A stretch of DNA of 64,000 nucleotides. Origin: Dyadobacter sp. 50-39. Lineage in GTDB: Bacteria > Bacteroidota > Bacteroidia > Cytophagales > Spirosomataceae. Position numbers and translations under genes: made by a program. The notes beneath the pieces were generated by a model. The model ran no database searches. It saw nothing but the letters and a program-made list of their open reading frames with translations, and was not told the origin of the DNA. The stretch is from the NCBI GenBank assembly GCA_001898145.1, contig MKSR01000029.1, positions 744,001 through 808,000 of the forward strand, read 5' to 3'. Positions 16,482 through 24,623 of the stretch are shown in pieces. Each line of letters starts with the position of its first letter. Positions within the stretch are counted from its first letter, which is position 1.

Positions 16482-17723
16482 TTACCCCTCTTCGTAATCC
16501 AGTTCCTTCCCGTAGGTTTCTTCCATCCGCCAGAGTGAGAACAATGCCAGCGAAAAGCATAATGCAGCCACGATCGCGCCGGAATGCAGTACGCCCGAAT
16601 CCTTTTTCAGGAACTGGAATAAGGGCAATGTCAGTAACACGGTCGCGCGTACATTGTTGGCCACCGAGGTGGTAACCGTCGCACGGAGGTTCGTACCGAA
16701 CTGCTCGGCCGTCGTAGTAAGGAACATCGCAATGTAGCCGATCGAGAAGCCGAGCCATACGTAGCAGATGTACAACGCGGTGATGTTGCTAATTCCGCCC
16801 GAAAGCAGCCAGCCTACCCCCGCCAATGTCATGAGCATCATCAGCAATATCGCTTTCTTTCGGGAACGCAGCCATTGGCTCAGTATTCCACTGAAAAAGT
16901 CACCCGTGACTACACCTATGCAGGTGTATAATACGCACGTACCTGCCTGCACGTCGCCTGCAATGCCCAATGCTTTGGCAAACTCGTTGCCGAATGTGGC
17001 ATAGATCCCGATAATCATGTAAGTAGGCAGGCCGATCCCCATACAGCGTATGTAGCGCACAAAGCGCGACCAGCTCGTAAAGATCGTCCACCAGGGCACC
17101 GGTTTGGAACCACGTTTTTCGAGGCTTTTATTGAAAACAATTGATTCCAGCACATTCACACGCAGGATCAGGAGTACGAGTCCCATTCCGCCTCCAATGA
17201 AATAGGCCATGCGCCAGTCGGTAAGCTTTACCGCGAAGAATGCCGCGATGGCACCGGCCAGGCCGACACTCGCTACCACCGACGCCCCGTATCCGCGCAG
17301 CTCCTTAGGAAGGATCTCGGCGATCAGGGTAATGCCTGCACCCAGCTCGCCCGCGAGGCCGAAACCCGCAACAAACCGCAGTATAGAATAGACTTCGACA
17401 GTATGGGTAAAGCCGCAGGCAATGTTGGCGAGGGAGTAAGTCAGGATCGAGCCGAAAAGGACGGACCGCCGACCAAGTTTATCCCCCAATATCCCCCATA
17501 AAAATCCCCCGATGAGCAACCCAGCCTGTTGCCAGTTGTAGATGTTGGCGCCGATCTGCGAAATCTCCTCCTCCGAAAGGCCTAAATCTTTCAGACTTGG
17601 AACGCGCACGATATTGAAAAGCAACAGATCATAAACATCCACGAAGTAGCCGAGCGAGGCCACGATAACGGGTAATGAGAAAACGGCGCTGAGTTTGGGC
17701 TGAACGGGAGTGACGGCGGTCAT
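16482..17723 (-). CDS. MFS transporter
   Basis: Major facilitator of 413 residues with about twelve hydrophobic segments. The signature loop between helices 2 and 3 is GILGDKLGRRSVL (about residue 80), and a second-half equivalent appears after WLRSRKKAILLMM. The segment RFVAGFGLAGELGAGITLIA matches the helix 4-5 region of the metabolite:H+ symporter branch. The sequence ends EETYGKELDYEEG, a soluble acidic tail. Substrate cannot be read from sequence. It starts 14 bp downstream of arfB on the same strand and is probably cotranscribed with it. Confidence 0.88.
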   Translation of the reverse strand: MTAVTPVQPKLSAVFSLPVIVASLGYFVDVYDLLLFNIVRVPSLKDLGLSEEEISQIGANIYNWQQAGLLIGGFLWGILGDKLGRRSVLFGSILTYSLANIACGFTHTVEVYSILRFVAGFGLAGELGAGITLIAEILPKELRGYGASVVASVGLAGAIAAFFAVKLTDWRMAYFIGGGMGLVLLILRVNVLESIVFNKSLEKRGSKPVPWWTIFTSWSRFVRYIRCMGIGLPTYMIIGIYATFGNEFAKALGIAGDVQAGTCVLYTCIGVVTGDFFSGILSQWLRSRKKAILLMMLMTLAGVGWLLSGGISNITALYICYVWLGFSIGYIAMFLTTTAEQFGTNLRATVTTSVANNVRATVLLTLPLFQFLKKDSGVLHSGAIVAALCFSLALFSLWRMEETYGKELDYEEG

Positions 17724-17737
17724 AGCAGTATTTTCGT

Positions 17738-18145
17738 TTATTCGTCAAAAGGCTTTCGGCGCATGGACTTAATGGCCGCATTGCGTTGCTTGGCCTTCAA
17801 CCTTTCCAGCCTGGATGCCAATGTGGGCCTGGTCGCTTTCCGGTCCTTTTCTACGGTGAGCGCCTGACGGACCAGCCGGTCGAATTTCTCGACGACCTTT
17901 TCCTTGTTGGCGAGTTGCGAACGTTCGGTCTGGTGGTATAATACGAGCACTTTACCGTTCGTTAATCGGTTGGATAATTTTTCGGTCAGCTTTTGCTTGT
18001 CCTCGCCGGTCAGGAATTGCGAATTCGGGATATCAAAACGCAGTTCTACCTTTGTTTCTACCTTATTCACATTTTGCCCCCCTTTACCGCCACTCCTGGC
18101 TGTCTGGAAGACCAGTTCGGGATGCAGGATTTCAGGATCGATCAT
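17738..18145 (-). CDS. arfB: Alternative ribosome-rescue factor ArfB (GGQ peptidyl-tRNA hydrolase)
   Basis: Releases peptides from ribosomes stalled on truncated mRNA. The protein has 135 residues from the ATG giving MIDPEILHPELVFQTARSGG; a GTG eight codons earlier is in frame but less likely. The release-factor catalytic loop GGKGGQNVNKVET puts GGQ at residues 22-24. The C-terminus is basic (RKATRPTLASRLERLKAKQR...RRKPFDE), as needed to occupy the empty mRNA channel in ArfB/ICT1 proteins. A perfect 14-bp palindrome sits 18 bp upstream in the divergent gap to the DUF6600 gene. The MFS transporter follows after 14 bp. Confidence 0.93.
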   Translation of the reverse strand: MIDPEILHPELVFQTARSGGKGGQNVNKVETKVELRFDIPNSQFLTGEDKQKLTEKLSNRLTNGKVLVLYHQTERSQLANKEKVVEKFDRLVRQALTVEKDRKATRPTLASRLERLKAKQRNAAIKSMRRKPFDE

Positions 18146-18162
18146 TTGTATTTGAAGTTTTG

Positions 18163-18176
18163 TTAACACGTGTTAA
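18163..18176. promoter_or_regulatory. Perfect palindrome TTAACACGTGTTAA, candidate operator
   Basis: A 14-bp perfect inverted repeat with no spacer lies in the 118-bp divergent gap between arfB and the DUF6600 gene, 18 bp from the arfB ATG. It could be a dimeric repressor site. The binding protein is unknown. Confidence 0.4.
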
Positions 18177-18263
18177 TGTCCGGCGGGCTCATTAAACCAG
18201 GATCTAAAAGTAACGTCCAAGAATCGATTTTTAACAACAGGAAAACAAATAAAACATAAAGCA

Positions 18264-19586
18264 ATGGGCACCATGCGTACACTAAGAATAATCGGCCTGT
18301 TCATTTTAATGTTCGTCGGCGTTTCGGTTTCCAATAAAACCGCGGCACAACCTGGTTTCAGGGTCACTTTTGAAACTTTCTACGACGAGCTTGCCCCTTA
18401 CGGCCGCTGGATGCGTAATCCGCAGTATGGTTCCATCTGGATCCCCGACGTTCCGCGGGGCTTCCAGCCCTACTCCACCGCAGGTTACTGGGAACAAACG
18501 GAGTATGGAAACACATGGGTTTCGGAATACGACTGGGGCTGGGCGCCATTTCACTACGGTCGCTGGTCTTACGATGATTACTACGGCTGGTTTTGGGTCC
18601 CCGACTACGAATGGGGCCCGGCCTGGGTAAACTGGCGCTCCGGCGGCGGCTACTATGGCTGGGCACCGCTGGGTCCGGGTGTGAATATCAATGTTTCCAT
18701 CAACATCCCGTCGTTCTGGTGGGTGTTTGTACCGCAACGCTACGTCCTGAGCCCAAGCTGGCATTCGTACTGTGCCCCTCCGCGACGCGTTTCGCATTAC
18801 TATAACAATACGGTTGTGATCAACAACTATTACCGGAGCAACAACCGCACCTATGTATACGGCCCGCGCCGCGACGAGATTGAACGCATTACCCGCCGAA
18901 GCGTGCCGATTCGCACGATAGACGCCAGCCCGAGAGGTCGGGGACGGGTGATTATCGCAGACCGCGGAAACGGTAACTACGACTACGGTAACCGGGGAGG
19001 CCGCGGCGATGCCAATCCGCGCATTGACCGCAGCAACCGCAACGACGATAACCGCATTGAACCGGGAGATAATTCGAGACGTGGTTCGCGTAACCCGCTC
19101 GATGAACGCAGCAGCCGCAACGAACGCTACCGGGAGCCGAACGACAACCGTAACGACCGTTATGAATCGCCGAATCCAGGCCGTAATGACCGTTCCGAAG
19201 CACCGAATCCGGGCCGAAATGACCGCTACGAAGCGCCGAACCCGGGCCGCAACGATCGTTACGAAGCACCAAACCGCTCGGAACGCAACCGCGACTATGG
19301 TAATCCCGGCAGCAGCCCTGAGCGTAACCGCGGCTTCGACAACCGTGCCGGACGCGTGGAAAGCCCCAATGTGGAGCGCCCCGACAGACAGGAACGCAGC
19401 AACCGTTCATTCGAACCGGCACCACGTGTAGAACGTCAGGAAAGAAGCGCACCGGAACCTCGCAGCAATGACCGCGGCAACCGTGGCGGCGGCGATAACG
19501 GAGGAGGCGGCAACCGCGGTGGCGACAATGGAAACCGTGGCGGAGGCGGCGGTTCCAGCGAGCGCAGCGGCAGAGGACCGAGATAA
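18264..19586 (+). CDS. DUF6600-like Trp/Tyr-rich secreted protein with basic repeat tail
   Basis: Exported protein of 440 residues with a signal peptide ending near NKTAAQ. Residues ~30-190 are packed with W, Y and G (YDELAPYGRWM, GYWEQTEYGNTWVSEYDWGW, DYYGWFWVPDYEWGPAWVNW, GYYGWAPLGPG), the DUF6600 pattern. The last ~210 residues are low-complexity and rich in R, N, D, E, P and G. They contain four consecutive 11-residue units of the type YEAPNPGRNDR (about residues 300-343; 33-nt repeats at 19161-19292) and a final Gly/Arg-rich RGGGDNGGGG stretch. An ATG at 18273 is an equally good start. The role is unknown; an envelope or matrix protein is plausible. Confidence 0.8.
   Translation: MGTMRTLRIIGLFILMFVGVSVSNKTAAQPGFRVTFETFYDELAPYGRWMRNPQYGSIWIPDVPRGFQPYSTAGYWEQTEYGNTWVSEYDWGWAPFHYGRWSYDDYYGWFWVPDYEWGPAWVNWRSGGGYYGWAPLGPGVNINVSINIPSFWWVFVPQRYVLSPSWHSYCAPPRRVSHYYNNTVVINNYYRSNNRTYVYGPRRDEIERITRRSVPIRTIDASPRGRGRVIIADRGNGNYDYGNRGGRGDANPRIDRSNRNDDNRIEPGDNSRRGSRNPLDERSSRNERYREPNDNRNDRYESPNPGRNDRSEAPNPGRNDRYEAPNPGRNDRYEAPNRSERNRDYGNPGSSPERNRGFDNRAGRVESPNVERPDRQERSNRSFEPAPRVERQERSAPEPRSNDRGNRGGGDNGGGGNRGGDNGNRGGGGGSSERSGRGPR
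19161..19292 (+). repeat. Four 33-bp in-frame repeats in the DUF6600-like gene
   Basis: Units at 19161, 19194, 19227 and 19260 encode YESPNPGRNDR, SEAPNPGRNDR, YEAPNPGRNDR and the degenerate YEAPNRSERNR. Third-position changes between copies show the repeat is not a recent expansion. Confidence 0.85.
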
Positions 19587-19607
19587 TTTCAACCCTTAAC
19601 ATAAAAA

Positions 19608-19649
19608 CAACCCGTCGGGATAGTAGTATTCTCCGTCGGGTTGTTTTTG
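19608..19649 (+). terminator. Terminator after the DUF6600-like gene
   Basis: CAACCCG (19608-19614) pairs with CGGGTTG (19637-19643), with partial pairing inside, followed by TTTTTG. It is 22 nt after the stop codon. Confidence 0.75.
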
Positions 19650-19728
19650 TTTATGAATACTTTCGATTTACGCTTTAAAAACAGATAAAAATGTTATTTT
19701 AGCTTGATCCCCCAACCCACGGTATTGA

Positions 19729-20748
19729 ATGGAAATACAATTTGACATTGAATTTAAGGAGAGTGCACCCAAGTACATGCAGATCATCAAATCGCTGTTA
19801 CAGGCGATTAGCAAAGGAAAGCTGAAACGAGGCGATAAGATACCTTCCATTAACCAGTTGAGTGAAGAGTATCTGCTTTCCCGCGATACCGTAGAAAAGG
19901 CTTACAAGCATCTCATTAAGGACGGCGTACTGATTTCCGTTCGCGGGAAAGGTTATTTTATCAACCGAGTGGACATTGAAACATCATTGCGTATTCTGTT
20001 GGTTTTCAATAAAATAAGCAACTATAAAAAGCAGGTTTATAATGCATTTGTAGAGAATATCGGCCGCAATGTGAATGTCGACCTGCATATTCATCACTCC
20101 AATACCAACATCTTCAAGAACCTGATCAAAAATAGCCTGGGCGAATATGATTATTACGTGATCATGCCTCATTTCTATGAGAAAATGGAAGAGGCGATCG
20201 AGACGCTGAAAATGATCCCGCCCGAGAAGCTGATTTTGCTGGACAAAGACATTGAATTCACTACCAAAAAGCATTCAGCGGTTTACCAGAATTTCGAAAA
20301 GGACATTGTGCACGCGCTGAACGAGGCAGTGGATTTATTGAAAGTCTACAAAAAACTCGTCCTGATTTTCCCGACGATGATCCGCTATCCGAAGGAAATC
20401 CTCAAAGGCTTCCGGATTTTCTGCATCCAGCATGAGTTCGAGCATGAAATCATGTACGATTTTCATGAAAACAGTATGGCGGTAAAGGACACTGCCTATG
20501 TGGTAATAGAGGAAAACGACCTGGTGAATCTGATCAAAAAATGTAAAGAACAGCAGCTCGCGGTCGGGAAGGATGTGGGCATAATCTCCTACAATGAAAC
20601 GCCGCTGAAAGAAATCCTGCTCGACGGAATCACTACTATTTCAACCGATCACGAGCAAATGGGTAAGACCGCCGCGGAGATTATTAAGGAAGGTAAACGG
20701 GCTCTGGTAAAAAACCCGTTTACGCTGATCAGAAGGAAATCGCTTTAA
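19729..20748 (+). CDS. GntR-type regulator with LacI-like sugar-binding domain
   Basis: Transcription factor of 339 residues. Residues ~1-80 form a GntR winged helix (YMQIIKSLLQAISKGKLKRG, KIPSINQLSEEYLLSRDTVEKAY, GVLISVRGKGYFI). The remainder resembles a LacI/periplasmic-binding-protein domain (LRILLVFNKISNYKKQVYNA, VGIISYNETPLKEILLDGITTIS, MGKTAAEIIKEGK). This hybrid type is common in Bacteroidota sugar operons. The gene converges on the L-rhamnose isomerase gene across a 102-bp hairpin repeat, so it is a candidate regulator of the rhamnose genes. Effector and operator are not visible. Upstream TATTTTAG (19692-19699) is one base off the promoter consensus. Confidence 0.85.
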   Translation: MEIQFDIEFKESAPKYMQIIKSLLQAISKGKLKRGDKIPSINQLSEEYLLSRDTVEKAYKHLIKDGVLISVRGKGYFINRVDIETSLRILLVFNKISNYKKQVYNAFVENIGRNVNVDLHIHHSNTNIFKNLIKNSLGEYDYYVIMPHFYEKMEEAIETLKMIPPEKLILLDKDIEFTTKKHSAVYQNFEKDIVHALNEAVDLLKVYKKLVLIFPTMIRYPKEILKGFRIFCIQHEFEHEIMYDFHENSMAVKDTAYVVIEENDLVNLIKKCKEQQLAVGKDVGIISYNETPLKEILLDGITTISTDHEQMGKTAAEIIKEGKRALVKNPFTLIRRKSL

Positions 20749-20749
20749 A

Positions 20750-20850
20750 GTCCTGTCACGCTGAGCGGACGGGGCCGCCCGGCGGTCGAAGCGCATGTAC
20801 GAATGTTACCGTACGGACTGTCTTCGACTTCGCTCAGACTGACATTCAAA
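20750..20850. repeat. GC-rich hairpin repeat at a convergent junction, copy 1
   Basis: TGTCACGCTGAGCG (about 20754-20767) faces CGCTCAGACTGACA (20831-20844) as imperfect outer arms with 12 of 14 matches. GGTCGAAG and CTTCGACTTCG form inner arms, and a GC-rich CGGGGCCGCCCGGC insert sits on the 5' side. It fills the gap between two converging genes and shares arms, inner stem and insert type with the element at 61701-61783. Confidence 0.8.
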
Positions 20851-22134
20851 TTACAAACCAGTCGCCACAGTCAATTTCCCGCGCTCGTTGAGCAACTCAT
20901 TGCGCACGCCCAAATGGCGGTACAGCGCGATCGGATCGAGTGAGCCGCCGCTCAGGCGCATAGCCTCGCGTACGAGCGGGCGCACATCCGTGCGGAATGC
21001 GTTTTGGAGGATCTGCTGGGCCAGTACCACATCGTTTTCGTTACGTGCCTGTTCCAGTTTCTTCCTGTCGACCAGCAATGCCTGGGCCTGCGCGATCAGA
21101 ATGGCTTCTACCGATTGCAGCAAATCTTCCAGCGGATCTTTCACATTATGGCTCGCGTCGATCATCCAGGCGTAAGTATCGCTGGCGCGGTTGGCACGCT
21201 TCATACCTTCCACGAGTTCTACGAAGATCAGGAACAGCTGGTAGGGACGAATAGCCCCTACGGTGAGGTCATCGTCGCCATATTTGGAATCATTGAAATG
21301 GAAACCCGCCAGGCGTCCCTCCATCATCAATGTCGCTACGATCTGCTCGATGTTTGCATTCGGCAAATGATGGCCCAAATCCACCAGTACATCCGCTTTC
21401 GGACCTAGTTTCTGGCAGAAAAGCAGCGAGCTGCCCCAATCCTGGATCACGGTCGAATAGAAGTTCGGCTCATAGGCCTTGTACTCCACATAAACCTTCC
21501 AGTCGTCGGGCAATGCGGCGTAGATCTCCTGCAAAGATTCGAGCGTGTTCTGGAATGCTTTCACAAAATTCGACTGGCCGGGAAAGCACGAGCCATCCGA
21601 AAGCCAGATCGACAATGCTTTGGAACCGAGGTTTACCCCGTGTTTGATCACATCTATGTTATGCTCCACCGCCTGCTTGCGCACCTTCGGGTCCACGTGT
21701 GAGAGCGAGCCATATTTATAGGATAGCTCCTGGTCCTTCTGGTCCTGGAAAGTATTGGAGTTGACTGCATCGAATTTCAGGTCTAGTGATGCCGCGAGGT
21801 CGATCATAGGCTGTGCCTGCCCGGGAATATCCCAGGGTATGTGCAGCGAAATGGAGCCGCTCGACCGGTTCAATGCATGCAGAAGCCCTACATCCTCGAT
21901 CTTTTCTTCCAGCGAACGCGGCTCTCCCACACCCGAAAAACGCCCGAAACGTGTACCGCCGGTGCCTAATGCCCAGCTGGGGATCGCTACTTGGAATGCT
22001 TCCAGCTGTTTTACAATGTCTTTGGCATGAATTCCCTGCTCGCCCAGCTGCTCTTGCAGGAAAATGAACTGATTATTATGACGCGAAAACAGGCTGTCGT
22101 TATGCTGGTCGATCTGATATTGTTCAATTTTCAT
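20851..22134 (-). CDS. L-rhamnose isomerase (RhaI-type TIM barrel)
   Basis: Converts L-rhamnose to L-rhamnulose, in the cytoplasm. The protein has 427 residues from the ATG giving MKIEQYQIDQHNDSLFSRHN; 15 more upstream codons are open but lie in the intergenic region. The xylose-isomerase-like barrel is seen in VEYKAYEPNFYS (metal-binding Glu), VLVDLGHHLPNANIEQI (Asp/His) and GRLAGFHFNDSKYGDDDL (His/Asp). These match the Pseudomonas-stutzeri-type rhamnose isomerases found in Bacteroidota rather than E. coli RhaA. It is transcribed 69 bp after the aldolase/dehydrogenase gene, so the two form one operon. No rhamnulokinase or transporter is in the window. Confidence 0.88.
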   Translation of the reverse strand: MKIEQYQIDQHNDSLFSRHNNQFIFLQEQLGEQGIHAKDIVKQLEAFQVAIPSWALGTGGTRFGRFSGVGEPRSLEEKIEDVGLLHALNRSSGSISLHIPWDIPGQAQPMIDLAASLDLKFDAVNSNTFQDQKDQELSYKYGSLSHVDPKVRKQAVEHNIDVIKHGVNLGSKALSIWLSDGSCFPGQSNFVKAFQNTLESLQEIYAALPDDWKVYVEYKAYEPNFYSTVIQDWGSSLLFCQKLGPKADVLVDLGHHLPNANIEQIVATLMMEGRLAGFHFNDSKYGDDDLTVGAIRPYQLFLIFVELVEGMKRANRASDTYAWMIDASHNVKDPLEDLLQSVEAILIAQAQALLVDRKKLEQARNENDVVLAQQILQNAFRTDVRPLVREAMRLSGGSLDPIALYRHLGVRNELLNERGKLTVATGL

Positions 22135-22203
22135 CTGGATAGAATTAAAAAGACTTGGCAGATAGGAACAACCCGCCAAGTCTGATTTAACATATTTTGA
22201 TTG

Positions 22204-24327
22204 TTAGCGAAGGAATGCCGCAGGAACTCCGCCATCGACATTAATCACGTTTCCGGTGCTCTTGTTGAGCAAGCCGCTCACAAAAATATACACGCCGTTC
22301 GCTATGTCGTCGGTATGGATTTCCGCATTCAGCACAGTTCTTTTCGCGTAATAGGCAGGAAGCTCTTCTACTTTGATGCCGTATGCTTTCGCACGACCGG
22401 CAGCCCAGCCGCTTTCCCATATCTTGCTCCCTGCGATTACCGCGTCGGGGTTCACCACGTTCACGCGAATTCTGTCGGGACCGAGTTCGGCAGCCAAAAG
22501 GCGCGACATATGCTGCTGGGCAGCTTTGGCGGTTCCGTAAGCCACATTATTCGGCCCTGAAACGATGCCATTCTTGCTGGCAATGTTGATAATATCACCG
22601 CCGAGGCCCTGCTGACGCATAATGGCCACCGACTCCTGTGATACCAGGAACTGGCCTTTCACCAACACATCCTGCAAAATATCCCAGTCTTTGATGGTAG
22701 TGTCTGCCAACGGTTTCGAGATTGACAAACCTGCGCAGTTTACCACGATGTCCAAACCGCCGTATTTCAATTTGGTGGCATGCAATGCCGCTTTGATCGC
22801 CTCGTCGTCGAGCACGTTCGCAACGGTGGTGTCGGAGAAGTCCTTGCCGAATTTCGCGTCGAATTCCGCCTTGGTTTCTGCCAATGCTTTTTCATCAATA
22901 TCCGAAATCACCACGCAAGCACCTTCCTGCAACAGTTTCTGAGCGATCGCCTTTCCGATACCGCCAGAGCCGCCTGTTACGAATGCTACTTTGCGGGATA
23001 CCGATTTCTCTTTCGGCATACGCTGCAATTTCGCTTCTTCCAGCAACCAGTACTCGATATCGAATGCTTCCTGCTCAGGCAATGAAACGTATGAAGATAT
23101 AGCCTCCGCACCTTTCATTACATTAATGGCATTGATATAAAACTCAGCCGCAACGCGTGCAGTCTGCTTGTCTTTCGCGAACGAGAACATACCAACACCT
23201 GGTAACAGGATGATCACCGGGTTCGGGTCACGCACTGCGGGGCTGTTGGAATGCTTGCAACGCTCGTAGTAAGCAATGTAGTCGGCACGGTAAGCTTCGA
23301 ATTGCGGACGGATGTGATCCAGGATTTCAGCATCGGCCGCTTCGAGTTTTTCGAATGGCAGATCGAGTACCAATGGACGGATCTTTGTGCGCAGGAAGTG
23401 GTCGGGGCAGCTGGTACCGAGCGGCGCCAGCTTATCCAGGTCATTACTTGCGATGAATTCCAATACACGCTCATCATCGGTAAAGTGGCCGATCATCGCC
23501 TGCTGCTCGGAAGCCAGGCCGCGCAGGTAAGGGGCCAGTTTGCCCGCGATCGAAGCACGACGCTCTTTCGGCTCGCTTTCCAGACGCGCGCCTCCGAAAA
23601 CCGGGCGCTTTTTGCCATAGTTTTCAGCCAGGTATTCCGACGCTCTTTCGATTGTATCGAGCGTATTAATGTAAGATTCGTATGCAGTATCACCCCAGGT
23701 GAACAAGCCGTGACCGCCCAAAACGATACCACGAATGCCCGGGTTATCATTCAATGCCTGTTCCAGTTGCAAACCGAGGTCGAAACCGGGACGCTGCCAG
23801 GGCACCCACGCCAGCTCGCCGTTGAACAACTCTTTGGTAATGGCCTCTCCTTCTTTGGAAGCCGCAATGGCGATCAAAGCATCAGGGTGGAGGTGATCGA
23901 TATGTTTGAAAGGCAGCAAGCCGTGCAACGGCGTATCGATGGACGGTGCCTTGGATTTCAGATCGTAAATACAGTGGTTGAACAGTTCCACCATTTCATC
24001 TTCGAATTCCAGTCCGCGGTAGATGTTTTTCAGGCTATGCAGGCGGTCGACATAGAGACCTGCCAGACCGCTTCTTGTTAAAGTACCAATATCGCCGCCC
24101 GAACCTTTGATCCACATTACCTCGACAGGGTTACCTGTGAGCGGATCTTTTTCGATGGTTTTACAGCTCGTGTTTCCACCAGCGTAGTTGGTCAGGCGTA
24201 GATCGGCACCCAACAGATTTGAACGGTACAGAAGAAGTGCAACCTGATCATCACCCAGGGAAGCGGCTTTCTCTTCATCCCATAAATAGCTTACGTACCT
24301 GTACTGGCTTACTTTAGAACTGCTCAT
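22204..24327 (-). CDS. Bifunctional rhamnulose-1-phosphate aldolase / short-chain dehydrogenase
   Basis: Fusion enzyme of L-rhamnose catabolism, 707 residues from MSSSKVSQYRYVSYLWDEEK (an ATG eight codons upstream is also in frame). The N-terminal ~430 residues are a class II aldolase domain with HPDALIAIAAS and GIVLGGHGLFTWGDTAYESY carrying His metal ligands. It would split rhamnulose-1-P into DHAP and lactaldehyde. The C-terminal ~260 residues are an SDR with TGGSGGIGKAIAQ (around residue 450), VNCAGLSI, and the catalytic Y-xxx-K in VAYGTAKAAQQHMS, expected to oxidise or reduce lactaldehyde. The full length and both intact active sites argue for activity. The isomerase gene follows after 69 bp. 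Confidence 0.93.
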   Translation of the reverse strand: MSSSKVSQYRYVSYLWDEEKAASLGDDQVALLLYRSNLLGADLRLTNYAGGNTSCKTIEKDPLTGNPVEVMWIKGSGGDIGTLTRSGLAGLYVDRLHSLKNIYRGLEFEDEMVELFNHCIYDLKSKAPSIDTPLHGLLPFKHIDHLHPDALIAIAASKEGEAITKELFNGELAWVPWQRPGFDLGLQLEQALNDNPGIRGIVLGGHGLFTWGDTAYESYINTLDTIERASEYLAENYGKKRPVFGGARLESEPKERRASIAGKLAPYLRGLASEQQAMIGHFTDDERVLEFIASNDLDKLAPLGTSCPDHFLRTKIRPLVLDLPFEKLEAADAEILDHIRPQFEAYRADYIAYYERCKHSNSPAVRDPNPVIILLPGVGMFSFAKDKQTARVAAEFYINAINVMKGAEAISSYVSLPEQEAFDIEYWLLEEAKLQRMPKEKSVSRKVAFVTGGSGGIGKAIAQKLLQEGACVVISDIDEKALAETKAEFDAKFGKDFSDTTVANVLDDEAIKAALHATKLKYGGLDIVVNCAGLSISKPLADTTIKDWDILQDVLVKGQFLVSQESVAIMRQQGLGGDIINIASKNGIVSGPNNVAYGTAKAAQQHMSRLLAAELGPDRIRVNVVNPDAVIAGSKIWESGWAAGRAKAYGIKVEELPAYYAKRTVLNAEIHTDDIANGVYIFVSGLLNKSTGNVINVDGGVPAAFLR

Positions 24328-24623
24328 ATTTGTTTCCTGATTATTTATCATTTTTGAGGTAAAAGTTCTTCTTTCCTGAAAGTATTTTAACAGATTAATA
24401 CTACTCTGAACATATGTGCAAGATTAGGAAACTTAGCAATGCACACCGTCCTGTTGTATCCTGCATGTTGAAATAAATTGAGAATTAATGTGAGATTTGG
24501 AAGTTTAGTATAAAAGAAATGGCCTGAACCATGATTGTAACAGTTCAGACCACTGAAAGCTGAAATAACCTTACTACGGCTACCGCTTTATTAAACTATA
24601 TTTCATATCAACCTGGCTTACAA
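24328..24623. other. Intergenic region upstream of the rhamnose operon
   Basis: A 296-bp AT-rich gap between two reverse-strand operons, which must hold the rhamnose promoter. I find no exact TAnnTTTG on the reverse strand. The only structure I see is CTGAAC (24524-24529) / GTTCAG (24543-24548), which on the reverse strand is followed by a T-rich tract and may terminate the upstream peptidase operon. Confidence 0.4.

Noticed and set aside
23251-24081. 276-codon forward frame over the aldolase/dehydrogenase gene
   Set aside because: Antisense to a well-conserved enzyme; no promoter, no family pattern.
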